DNA of 6,752 nucleotides from Candidatus Altarchaeales archaeon WOR_SM1_86-2. Lineage in GTDB: Archaea; Altiarchaeota; Altiarchaeia; IMC4; MCBC01. Below, piece after piece: positions 1 to 6,445 of the stretch. The stretch lies in NCBI GenBank assembly GCA_001723855.1, contig MCBC01000082.1:1-6752 (forward strand). Direction: 5' to 3'. Within the stretch, counting starts at the first letter, position 1. Every line of letters begins with the position of its first letter. The notes under the pieces were generated by a model, which searched no databases, was not told the DNA's origin, and saw nothing but the letters and a program-made list of their open reading frames with translations. Both the position numbers and the translations under genes were made by a program.

Positions 1-462
1 TTCAGTATAGATGAGACCCGGGAGTTTTTGACCGAACCAATAGAGGGAACAGAATTAACTGTCGCGTTTACAACGGACTCTATAACTTATTTACATAATA
101 GAACTGATGGGCATCCTTATTTTCTGGCGTTTATCGCTCAGAGACTTGTTGACCTCATGGATTCGGGAAAAATAAATATTGAATTTATTGAGAAATACTG
201 GGAACTGATTTTTAAGGAATTAATTGAAGAAAAATTTGAGAGAGACATCGGCGGGGTTTCGCCGGAAAAAGAGAAACTTTTAGTTGAAATCGCAAACATG
301 GATGAGGATCTGGTGGTGCCAAAGGATGCCGGCGGACTCCGTAAATATTATCCAGATCTAACTCAGGATAATCTTTTAACGAAGGTTGGTAGAGGAAAAT
401 ACAGGTTGTATCATCCTCTTTTCAAAGAATATCTAAAAATGAAAAACTTAGAAGAAAAATAA
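1..462 (+). CDS. C-terminal part of an archaeal ATPase_2/STAND-like ATPase (5' end outside window)
   Basis: The reading frame is open from the first base (FSIDETREFLTEP...) and ends at TAA 460-462. A TTG at 28 could be called as a start, but coding similarity continues upstream of it, so this is more likely an internal leucine of a larger protein. The visible part has the helix with a GHPYF motif (about 30 residues from the TTG) that in archaeal ATPase_2/STAND-type NTPases follows the nucleotide-binding core. A winged-helix-like tail follows: helices around EKEKLLVEIANM, then a strand-rich GRGKYRLYHPLFKEYL, typical of the C-terminal end of these ATPases. Walker A and B would lie upstream and are not seen. 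Such proteins are P-loop ATPases of mostly unknown role, often found near mobile or defence genes. A 65-nt gap separates it from the next reading frame, so it is probably a separate gene. The family call is from memory of motifs, not a search. Confidence 0.7.
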   Translation, partial: FSIDETREFLTEPIEGTELTVAFTTDSITYLHNRTDGHPYFLAFIAQRLVDLMDSGKINIEFIEKYWELIFKELIEEKFERDIGGVSPEKEKLLVEIANMDEDLVVPKDAGGLRKYYPDLTQDNLLTKVGRGKYRLYHPLFKEYLKMKNLEEK

Positions 463-469
463 AACAATC

Positions 470-500
470 AAAAGTACCAAAAGTACCAAAAGTACCAAAA
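470..500 (+). repeat. 9-bp tandem repeat, unit AAAAGTACC, about 3.4 copies
   Basis: Three perfect head-to-tail copies of AAAAGTACC lie at 470-478, 479-487 and 488-496, followed by a partial AAAA. They occupy the gap between the ATPase stop and the small reading frame at 528. The 9-nt period keeps frame, and in the frame of the downstream small ORF it would read Lys-Val-Pro repeats, but no ATG is present there, so it is probably non-coding. It could be an operator-like direct repeat for the operon or simple replication slippage; the sequence does not decide. Confidence 0.9.
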
Positions 501-516
501 ACTTGTTACTTCCAGC

Positions 517-520
517 GGAG
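517..520 (+). promoter_or_regulatory. Possible Shine-Dalgarno site for the small ORF at 528
   Basis: GGAG lies 7 nt before the ATG at 528, matching the core of the archaeal anti-Shine-Dalgarno complement at a normal spacing. It is the main reason to take the 528 start seriously, because the second small frame at 595 has no comparable site. Confidence 0.4.
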
Positions 521-527
521 CAGGGAA

Positions 528-608
528 ATGAGAATACTTGAAAAGGAAAAAACCAACACTTTTAAACCCGGAAAAATTTTGAGAGAACTTAAAGATGGAC
601 CTAGATGA
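528..608 (+). CDS. Small ORF, 26 residues; probable N-terminal half of a frameshifted small protein
   Basis: ATG 528 to TGA 606-608 encodes a short basic peptide beginning MRILEKEKTNTFKPGKIL. It has a GGAG site at good spacing. It ends in DGPR, where the frame appears to be lost: the overlapping frame starting at ATG 595, shifted by +1, continues with an acidic/basic helical segment that would make a natural sequel. Merging the two through the CTT-AAA codons would give about 39 residues. I do not recognise the family. Small charged proteins at the head of a defence operon can be antitoxins or regulators, but nothing here proves that. It could also be non-coding. Confidence 0.4.
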   Translation: MRILEKEKTNTFKPGKILRELKDGPR

Positions 609-648
609 GATTGAAAAACTATTGAAAGAAGGAAAAATACAAAAATGA
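595..648 (+). CDS. Small ORF, 17 residues, overlapping the RadC start; probable C-terminal half of the same small protein
   Basis: ATG 595 to TGA 646-648 encodes MDLDEIEKLLKEGKIQK, a strongly helical, charged segment with a gene-like amino-acid pattern. Its stop overlaps the RadC start in an ATGA arrangement (ATG 645-647, TGA 646-648), the classic sign of translational coupling. It has no good ribosome site of its own. It overlaps the end of the 528-608 frame and is shifted +1 relative to it. The simplest reading is that both pieces are one ~39-residue protein separated by an indel (natural, sequencing or a programmed shift). Function unknown. Confidence 0.4.
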   Translation: MDLDEIEKLLKEGKIQK

Positions 649-1334
649 GCAAGAAAGCAGAATATAAAGTCAGGATAAAAGATATGCCTGAAGATGAAAG
701 ACCGAGAGAAAGGTTAATAAAATATGGCCCAAAACATTTAAGCACTGCTGAATTGCTGGCTATAATCCTGAGGGTTGGAACCCATGAGATGAATGCTGTT
801 GATTTTGCAAAGGAATTGCTTGATAAATATAATTTACCATCGCTTGCTAAGTCCAATGTAATTGAATTAAGAAAAACCCTTGGAGTTGGAGACGCTAAAG
901 CATGTCAGATTATCGCGTGCTTTGAATTAGGCAGAAGATTGCTTACCTATGAGTCCAAACCGCCAATTAAAACAGCACAGGATGTAGCGGACTTATTCAT
1001 GCCAGAATTGCAATATTTAAAGAAAGAGAATTTTAAAGGTGTCTATCTGGATTCAAAAAACAGGGTGATATGGGATGAAACCATTTCCATAGGAACTCTA
1101 AATGCCAGTATTGTTCACCCAAGAGAAGTATTCAGTACAGCACTTGTAAAAAGTGCCAATGCCATCATTTTAGTTCATAATCATCCATCAGGAGATCCGA
1201 CCCCAAGCAGTGACGATATTGAAATAACAAAAAAGATGATTGATGCAGGAAAATTAATGGATATTGAGGTTCTGGACCATATAATAATCGGGGAGGGTGA
1301 ATATGTGAGTTTAAAGGAGAGGGAATTAATATAA
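645..1334 (+). CDS. radC: RadC-family JAB/MPN (JAMM) domain protein
   Basis: This 229-residue protein matches the RadC (UPF0758) family over its full usual length. Residues about 10-45 carry the conserved start (MPEDERPRERL, then LSTAELLAIILRVGT), and 78-98 a helix-hairpin-helix-like GVGDAKACQIIACFELGRR. The C-terminal half, about 105-229, is a JAB/MPN metal-binding fold: FKGVYLDSKNRVIWDE, GTLNAS, HPREVF, then the JAMM signature HNHPSGDPTPSSDD with H178, H180 and the S188/D191 pair; E145 is a candidate acidic partner. All metal-site residues expected in the family are present, so it should be folded and able to bind zinc. Despite its name, a DNA-repair role for RadC is not established; the family is frequent in mobile and defence loci. 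Start ATG 645 gives the typical N-terminus and has AAGGA about 12 nt upstream. It overlaps the preceding small frame by ATGA and ends 2 nt before the methyltransferase gene, so it is probably co-expressed with the restriction-modification genes. The biochemical target is unknown. Confidence 0.92.
   Translation: MSKKAEYKVRIKDMPEDERPRERLIKYGPKHLSTAELLAIILRVGTHEMNAVDFAKELLDKYNLPSLAKSNVIELRKTLGVGDAKACQIIACFELGRRLLTYESKPPIKTAQDVADLFMPELQYLKKENFKGVYLDSKNRVIWDETISIGTLNASIVHPREVFSTALVKSANAIILVHNHPSGDPTPSSDDIEITKKMIDAGKLMDIEVLDHIIIGEGEYVSLKERELI
1313..1323 (+). promoter_or_regulatory. Purine-rich Shine-Dalgarno-like stretch before the methyltransferase gene
   Basis: AAAGGAGAGGG lies inside the 3' end of the RadC gene, 13-17 nt before ATG 1337. 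The GGAG core is a good match, but the spacing is longer than usual. It could boost translation of the nuclease-methyltransferase independently of coupling. Confidence 0.35.
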
Positions 1335-1336
1335 AA

Positions 1337-3226
1337 ATGACAGAGCAAAGAACAATATACGGTAAAGAAAAATTAGTTGAAAAAGCAAAAAAAGAAGGGT
1401 ATGTAATAGATTATGCAACCGGGAGAGAACTAAGAGAAAGACCGGAGGAAGAAGCAAGACAAATCTTTGAAAAGAAATTAATAGACGAATACGGTTACTC
1501 AAAAGAGCAAATCGAGATAGAATTTCTAATACAGAAAGGCAGCCGGAAAATCGGACCCGCAGACATAGTTGTTTTCAAGGATAATAGAAAAGCATTTGAT
1601 AATATTTACATCATTGTTGAAACAAAAAGAAAGGATATAAAAGACGGGATTGATCAACTAAAATCATATCTCAGCCCCACTTCCGCTGAATTTGGAGTTT
1701 TATTTAATGGAAAAGACATGCCGGTCTATCTCCAGAATTTAAAGAAACATCCTCATTTCAAGGGAATTCCCGATATACCAAAGAAGGGAGAAACATTGGA
1801 AGACGTTGGTTTATACCAGAAGAAAGACCTGAGACCCGCAACAGAATTAAAATCTGTTTTTGAAACCTGCCACAACTACATCTATGCAAATGAAGGATGG
1901 TTAAAAGAAAAGGTCTTTAATGAAGTTTTAAAATTAATTTTCATTAAAATGGCTGATGAAAAAAGCCCGGAACCCAAATGCGAATTCAGGATTACAGATA
2001 AAGAATTAGGCGAATTAGAACATGGAAAACAGAATGGATTTATGGATAGAATACTGAAACTTTTCCAGAAAGTTAAAGCTCAATATTCAGATGTTTTTGA
2101 ACCGGATGAAAAAATCAATGCGAAGCTGTTAACGGTGGCTTTTGTAGTAAGTCAGCTGCAAAAATACAGTCTGGTTAATACTTCTGTTGATGTTAAGGGA
2201 ACGGCGTTTCAAACTTTTGTATATGCTCACCAGAGGGGAGAAAGAGGAGAATTTTTCACGCCGCACCCGGTAGTTGAACTGGCAGTAAAAATGTTAGACC
2301 CGAAATACGGCGAAAAGTTTACTGACCCTGCCTGCGGTTCCGGCGGTTTTCTTGTTAGCGGGATGAACTGGGTAAAAGAGAAATTTATTAAAGATAATCA
2401 ACACAGAAAAGATAAAGCAACCGAGTTTCTGAAAGAATATGCACGCGCTTATGTTTCCGGGATTGACATCAACCCTGATTTAGCAAAAGTCGCAAAAATG
2501 CACATGGTCTTACATGACGACGGGCACACGGGAGTTTTTTCAGCCAATACCTTAGATAGTTGGGATACTGTTTTGAATGTCGCACGAGAAATGGGAGTTC
2601 CCAGAGCTATTCAACCTCAGCCGGACACTTTTAAAGTGCTGATGACCAACCCGCCGTTTGGAACTAGGGGCAAGGTTACAAACAAGAGAATTTTACATGA
2701 GTTTGATTTAGGTTATAAATGGGAGCAAAGTAAAGAAACCGGAAAATGGGAAAAGGCAAACACATTACAAAACGGGCAGGTTCCGGATATTCTATTCATT
2801 GAGAGATGCTTACAATTGTTAGAAGATGGCGGCAGGATGGCTATTGTTCTTCCAGACGGTGATTTAACAAATTCAAGTTTAGGTTACATAAGAGAGTTCG
2901 TTAAACAAAAAGCAAGGATTTTAGCGGTTGTTTCTATTCCACAAGAAACCTTTATTCCTCACGGCACGGGCGTTAAGGCATCTGTTTTGTTTTTACAGAA
3001 ATTGAATAAAGAAAAATTAGAAGAATTGAAGGATAAAGATTATTCAATCTTCATGGCAATCTGTGAAAAAATTGGCTATGACATAAAGGGGCGAACAGTC
3101 TACAAGAAAGATGAGATGGGAGAATTTATATTGGATGACGAAGGAGAAAAAATAGTGGATTCGGATATTCAGGAAATTGTAGATGCTTTTGACAAATTTA
3201 AGAAAAAATATAATTTGAAGTTTTAG
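1337..3226 (+). CDS. Fused PD-(D/E)xK nuclease (HsdR_N-like) and N6-adenine DNA methyltransferase, BcgI-like/type I M
   Basis: This 629-residue protein has two parts. Residues about 25-135 resemble the N-terminal nuclease domain of type I HsdR: RPEEEARQ helix (E37-E39), GPADIVVF with D76, VETK with E95 and K97, then QLKSY (Q107, Y111). That is a complete D...ExK...QxxxY set, as in HsdR/RecB-type nucleases, so it is likely catalytic. Residues about 160-300 form the helical HsdM N-terminal domain. Residues 300-560 are the gamma-type methyltransferase: motif X GEFFTPHPVV (304-313), motif I FTDPACGSGGF (328-338) for S-adenosylmethionine, IDINPDLAKVAKMHMVLH (376-393), catalytic motif IV NPPF (438-441), and GGRMAIVLPDG (498-508). 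It should transfer a methyl group to adenine N6, with the site chosen by the S subunit at 4418. The whole protein is close to the size of the BcgI A subunit, which combines cutting and methylation. No helicase motor is present. It starts 2 nt after RadC and ends 2 nt before the next gene. Alternative: a type I M subunit with a degenerate or regulatory nuclease domain and HsdR elsewhere. Confidence 0.9.
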   Translation: MTEQRTIYGKEKLVEKAKKEGYVIDYATGRELRERPEEEARQIFEKKLIDEYGYSKEQIEIEFLIQKGSRKIGPADIVVFKDNRKAFDNIYIIVETKRKDIKDGIDQLKSYLSPTSAEFGVLFNGKDMPVYLQNLKKHPHFKGIPDIPKKGETLEDVGLYQKKDLRPATELKSVFETCHNYIYANEGWLKEKVFNEVLKLIFIKMADEKSPEPKCEFRITDKELGELEHGKQNGFMDRILKLFQKVKAQYSDVFEPDEKINAKLLTVAFVVSQLQKYSLVNTSVDVKGTAFQTFVYAHQRGERGEFFTPHPVVELAVKMLDPKYGEKFTDPACGSGGFLVSGMNWVKEKFIKDNQHRKDKATEFLKEYARAYVSGIDINPDLAKVAKMHMVLHDDGHTGVFSANTLDSWDTVLNVAREMGVPRAIQPQPDTFKVLMTNPPFGTRGKVTNKRILHEFDLGYKWEQSKETGKWEKANTLQNGQVPDILFIERCLQLLEDGGRMAIVLPDGDLTNSSLGYIREFVKQKARILAVVSIPQETFIPHGTGVKASVLFLQKLNKEKLEELKDKDYSIFMAICEKIGYDIKGRTVYKKDEMGEFILDDEGEKIVDSDIQEIVDAFDKFKKKYNLKF

Positions 3227-3228
3227 AA

Positions 3229-4416
3229 ATGATGGAAGAAAAGACAAAAGAAAGAGCATTACTATTAATGCGTTTTTATTGGGAAGATGAAATTTACCGA
3301 ATAGGTAGAGAGTTAAATATACTTTATTTCAATAAATTTGAGAAGTATTGGGATATTGATAAGTATCAAGGTGCATTAGAGATTTCAAAAATAATCACAG
3401 ATGATTCATTGTTCCAAATAATAAAAGCAAACCCTCCAAAATATAGACTAAGTTTAGGTGGTTTTCAAGGAAAATATTATACTGCGACGGAAAAGGGTAA
3501 AGTTGAAATAGCAGATTCTTGGGACAACGTGAAAAAAAATGTTCAAGAAGTACTTGATAAATGGGGTGAAAAAGCTTATGGACTTCTGCAAGCAATAATC
3601 AATAAAGGAGGAACTGCAAGTTATTTTGATCTCATCCATGAGATAGGAAAAGTCATTGGATATGCATATATTCCATCCATCCTTTTACCTAGTTTAAGGC
3701 CATTCAAACTAATTTTCAAAACAGGGAGTAATAAATATCCTGATTGGACGATGCCCCAAGAGATAATACCTATTGTGCAGCAAGAAATTAAATCTTATAA
3801 AGAAGCAGTAAAGGAAAAACCCGCCAGAAAAGTAAAGCCAGAAAAAATAACCCCGAGTGAGGCTAAGATCAATATGGATTTGCTTCTATTGGAGCGCAAA
3901 CTGTTTGAAACAGTTGAGAATATAGCTAACAAAATGCGAGAGATAAATTTTATATTTAGAGGTAAGTTTGATACTGTTTGGTTTAAAGACAATAATTTAG
4001 CCATTCTGGACATAAGTAAACCTTGTAGCCGTGAAGAAGAGTTTACTAATCGGATATTGAGTTTGAGTACTTTCATTAGTGAAGTAGAAACTAAGAAAAT
4101 CAAAGAATTTTTAGGTGGAAGTAAATTATCAGGATCAATTAATTTATTAGAAACGTTCTTAGACAAAGTTAGTCTGAGTTATGACAAAAAATGTATAGGA
4201 GATTTGAGAAAAATTCAATATTTGAGAAATAAGAAATATCCTGTTCATGCAGATGATAAAAAATTTATGGAAGCGTTGAATCATTTTGGATTTTCCAGTT
4301 TTCCACCGGATTGGGAAGAACTATGGGAGACCATACTTCAAAGATACTTAAAAAGTTTAGAAAAAATTAAAGAATCTCTTGAATCATGCAATTTAAAACA
4401 AATCAAAAAATGCTAA
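3229..4416 (+). CDS. Unrecognised accessory protein with winged-helix-like domains and a C-terminal HEPN-like R-x6-H motif
   Basis: This 395-residue protein is not one I recognise by name. Residues about 5-100 look like a winged helix (helices, then a beta-wing around KYRLSLGGFQGKYYTATEKG). Residues about 110-185 look like a second one (AYGLLQAIINKGGTASYFDL, then PFKLIFKTGSNKYPDWTMP). A basic, proline-containing linker follows at 192-210 (KEKPARKVKPEK). The C-terminal part, 215-385, is mainly helical and contains LRKIQYLRNKKYPVH: R333-N334 followed by H340, an R-N-x5-H arrangement matching the R-x4-6-H signature of HEPN domains, many of which are ribonucleases in toxin-antitoxin and abortive-infection systems. 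Whether this is a true HEPN active site is inference. Two ATGs are possible, 3229 and 3232; the first lies 2 nt after the methyltransferase stop. No clear ribosome site is present, so translation probably depends on coupling. It is placed between M and S and ends 1 nt before the S gene, which argues for a role in the same complex or response. By eye it is more AT-rich than the methyltransferase gene. Confidence 0.85.
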   Translation: MMEEKTKERALLLMRFYWEDEIYRIGRELNILYFNKFEKYWDIDKYQGALEISKIITDDSLFQIIKANPPKYRLSLGGFQGKYYTATEKGKVEIADSWDNVKKNVQEVLDKWGEKAYGLLQAIINKGGTASYFDLIHEIGKVIGYAYIPSILLPSLRPFKLIFKTGSNKYPDWTMPQEIIPIVQQEIKSYKEAVKEKPARKVKPEKITPSEAKINMDLLLLERKLFETVENIANKMREINFIFRGKFDTVWFKDNNLAILDISKPCSREEEFTNRILSLSTFISEVETKKIKEFLGGSKLSGSINLLETFLDKVSLSYDKKCIGDLRKIQYLRNKKYPVHADDKKFMEALNHFGFSSFPPDWEELWETILQRYLKSLEKIKESLESCNLKQIKKC

Positions 4417-4417
4417 A

Positions 4418-5779
4418 ATGCCAATAGTATCAGAAACTATATATCAACAATTAGAAGATAGAATTGATGCAGAGTACTATAAACCAGAGTATTTAGCGTC
4501 TGAAAAATTACTTTCAGAATACAAAAAAATTAAATGTTTAGGGGAAATTGTCCACTCTTTTGCTAACGGCGTTGAGATTAGAGATTTTGTAGATGATGGT
4601 GTGCCTTATATTAGGGTATCTGACACAAATAGAGAATTTTTTGTAGATATTTCAAAAACCGCTTTTATTAGAAAAAATGATGCGGACAAAGTAAAGAAAA
4701 AAGTGGCATTGGAAATCGGGGATATTCTAACAAATAGATCTGGGACACTGGGTTTCAGCCATATAGTTACAGAAGAAATCAAAAACAGTATCATAAGTTC
4801 TCATATAATCCGATTGAGTGATATATCAAACGATATAAATCCATATTTTATAGTTGCTTTTTTGAATTCAAAATATGGCAGATTACAGATTCTAAGAAGA
4901 AATAATGGTGCAGTTGTTCCAGAAATAAACCAACCTGCTTTGAAATCTGTAGTTGTTCCAATTCCGCCAAAACCCTTCCAAGAAAAAATAGAAAAACTCG
5001 TAAAAGAAGCACACGCAAAAAGAACATTAACAAACCAGAAATACAAAGAAGCGGAAGAGCTTTTATATAAGGAATTAAGAATTGATAAATTAGAGTTAAG
5101 GCAGGATAAAACATTTGAGACTACTTTTTCTGATGTTGATAAGAATATGAGGTTTGATTCTGAGTATTACCAACCCAAGTGTAATGAAGTAAAATCAAGA
5201 TTGGATGAGTTATCTAATAATTATGATGTTGTAGAACTCAAAAAAATTGCCAATCTAACAACAGGAAAACAACAAGAAACCTTTAAAGAATTAACTGGCG
5301 GTGTCCCATTCTATAGCATTAAAGATATTGAACAATCATCGTTTAGTAATGCAGACTTTAGATATATTAAAAAAGATGATCATAAGCGGATGAAAAATTC
5401 GGCATTAAGAACTAATGATGTTCTTCTTGCCATTACCGGTGCAACAATTGGAAAGACAGGTATTTTCCTTGAAAACGCAGGGAATATATCAGGGGATTTA
5501 GCAAGAATCAGGATGAAGGAGGGTGTTAATCCTTTTTATGTTCTTATATATTTAGAGAGTTTATTTGGGCAGTTACAAATAAATCAATATATTTATGGGG
5601 CGACTAACAAGCATCTTTCACTTAAAAGTGTTGAAAACATCATGGTTCCAATCATCCCGAAACCGAAGCAAGAGGAAATTTCAAATTTAATTAAAGATTC
5701 CTTCAAATTAAGGAAAGAATCAAAACTGCTTTTAGATGAGGCAAAACAAAAAGTTGAGGATTTAATTGAAAAAGAATAA
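4418..5779 (+). CDS. hsdS: Type I-style restriction-modification specificity subunit (two TRDs)
   Basis: This 453-residue protein has the internal duplication of HsdS proteins. Half one: RIDAEYYKPEY (15-25), target-recognition domain 1 (about 38-180, with GVPYIRVSDT and GDILTNRSGTLG), then a conserved helix VPIPPKPFQEKIEKLVKEA (180-198) continuing to about 225. Half two: RFDSEYYQPKC (245-255), target-recognition domain 2 (about 270-410, with GVPFYSIKDI and NDVLLAITGATIGKTG), then VPIIPKPKQEEISNLIKDS (410-428) to the end. The two TRDs differ, so the DNA site is probably bipartite and asymmetric; the bases read cannot be told from here. The helices set the spacing and hold the methyltransferase subunits. 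Length is normal for an intact two-TRD S subunit and no frameshift is seen. It begins 1 nt after the HEPN-like gene with no evident ribosome site, and is the last gene of the block. It should direct the fused nuclease-methyltransferase at 1337. Confidence 0.95.
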   Translation: MPIVSETIYQQLEDRIDAEYYKPEYLASEKLLSEYKKIKCLGEIVHSFANGVEIRDFVDDGVPYIRVSDTNREFFVDISKTAFIRKNDADKVKKKVALEIGDILTNRSGTLGFSHIVTEEIKNSIISSHIIRLSDISNDINPYFIVAFLNSKYGRLQILRRNNGAVVPEINQPALKSVVVPIPPKPFQEKIEKLVKEAHAKRTLTNQKYKEAEELLYKELRIDKLELRQDKTFETTFSDVDKNMRFDSEYYQPKCNEVKSRLDELSNNYDVVELKKIANLTTGKQQETFKELTGGVPFYSIKDIEQSSFSNADFRYIKKDDHKRMKNSALRTNDVLLAITGATIGKTGIFLENAGNISGDLARIRMKEGVNPFYVLIYLESLFGQLQINQYIYGATNKHLSLKSVENIMVPIIPKPKQEEISNLIKDSFKLRKESKLLLDEAKQKVEDLIEKE

Positions 5780-5835
5780 ACAAAAAATGACCAGACCAGA
5801 CCACAAAAATCCGTTAATCTCAAATAAAATTAAAA

Positions 5836-5844
5836 TTTAATAAA
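5836..5844 (+). promoter_or_regulatory. Possible archaeal TATA box for trpS
   Basis: TTTAATAAA lies about 20-28 nt before the trpS ATG at 5864, the distance expected for a TATA element of a leaderless or near-leaderless archaeal transcript, and trpS has no Shine-Dalgarno site. The whole 84-nt gap is very AT-rich, so a chance match is easy. It would mark trpS as a separate transcription unit from the restriction operon. Confidence 0.3.
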
Positions 5845-5863
5845 TTAATACAAAACACAAAAA

Positions 5864-6445
5864 ATGCCAACAAAATTAGACCCATGGGGTTCAATGAAAA
5901 TAGAAAACTACGAGAAGTTATTTTCCGACTTCGGAATTGAGCCGTTTGAAAAATTTAAAGAAAAATTTAAAGACAACAGGTATGTTAGAAGAGGAATCAT
6001 ATTCGGTCACAGGGACTTTAACAGGATCGCAAATGCCATTGAAAAAAAAGAAAAGTTTGCAATGATGACTGGTCTCATGCCTTCCGGGAAATTTCATTTC
6101 GGGCATAAGATGGTTGCGGAAGAGATTATCTGGTTCCAGGACCAGGAACTGGGTGCAGAGACCTATGTGTGCGTTGCGGACATTGAAGCATACAACATGC
6201 GGGATATTGACCTCAAGCAAGCAAGGAAACTTGCGGTTGAAGAATATTTATTAAATTACATTGCACTGGGCTTAAAGGAAAAGAATTTAAATTTTTATTT
6301 CCAGAGCAACTATAAAATTCCTTATTACAGGTTCAGAGATACGCTTTCAAAGAGAGCGACTTTCAATGAACTCAAGGGGATTTACGGTGAATTATCGCCC
6401 GGGAAGATTCTTTCGGTTCTTACGCAGGTTGCAGATATACTCTGA
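5864..6445 (+). CDS. trpS: Tryptophanyl-tRNA synthetase, N-terminal part, broken at its 3' end
   Basis: Residues 1-193 match the N-terminal and first catalytic half of archaeal/eukaryotic-type TrpRS, the cytoplasmic class I enzyme that charges tRNA-Trp with tryptophan using ATP. The start [10 protein letters not shown] is the family's usual beginning, which supports ATG 5864. The HIGH-type ATP signature appears as PSGKFHFGH (73-81), followed by [10 protein letters not shown] (102-111) and [14 protein letters not shown] (180-193). The frame then hits TGA at 6443-6445. The rest of the enzyme continues in another frame from 6442 with LTRDIAAKL. In relatives about 25 residues, including a VPVGIDQDPH-like segment, lie between ADIL and LTRD, so this is an internal deletion rather than a single-base slip. 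As read, this product lacks the KMSKS loop and anticodon-binding region and cannot be active alone. Confidence 0.9.
   Translation: MPTKLDPWGSMKIENYEKLFSDFGIEPFEKFKEKFKDNRYVRRGIIFGHRDFNRIANAIEKKEKFAMMTGLMPSGKFHFGHKMVAEEIIWFQDQELGAETYVCVADIEAYNMRDIDLKQARKLAVEEYLLNYIALGLKEKNLNFYFQSNYKIPYYRFRDTLSKRATFNELKGIYGELSPGKILSVLTQVADIL

Larger units (their letters stand above)
528..5779 (+). other. Probable defence operon: small ORF, RadC-like, nuclease-methyltransferase, HEPN-like, S subunit
   Basis: All genes point the same way. Junctions are an ATGA overlap at 645-648, then gaps of 2 nt (1335-1336), 2 nt (3227-3228) and 1 nt (4417). Such packing strongly suggests one transcript with coupled translation. 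No T-rich stretch typical of archaeal termination separates the members. Unlike classical type I loci there is no HsdR translocase, and two non-standard genes are included. The joint function is inferred from gene order. Confidence 0.7.

Noticed and set aside
28..30. TTG at 28 as the true start of the first gene
   Set aside because: The same frame is open and family-like back to base 1, and the product would lack the ATPase core; a protein continuing from outside the window is more plausible.
506..856. Minus-strand open frame of 116 codons over the start of RadC
   Set aside because: It lies opposite the well-conserved RadC frame and the small ORFs, has a low-complexity Ser/Leu/Phe composition typical of an antisense shadow, and shows no family motif.
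3795..4166. Minus-strand open frame of 123 codons inside the HEPN-like gene
   Set aside because: Composition (Ser/Leu/Asn/Ile rich) is that of an antisense shadow of an AT-rich gene, and the plus-strand frame is continuous and fits the operon spacing.
5787..5840. 17-codon frame (MTRPDHKNPLISNKIKI) with a CCAGA CCAGA duplication between hsdS and trpS
   Set aside because: Too short, no ribosome site, overlaps the possible TATA region, and no recognisable motif; treated as chance.
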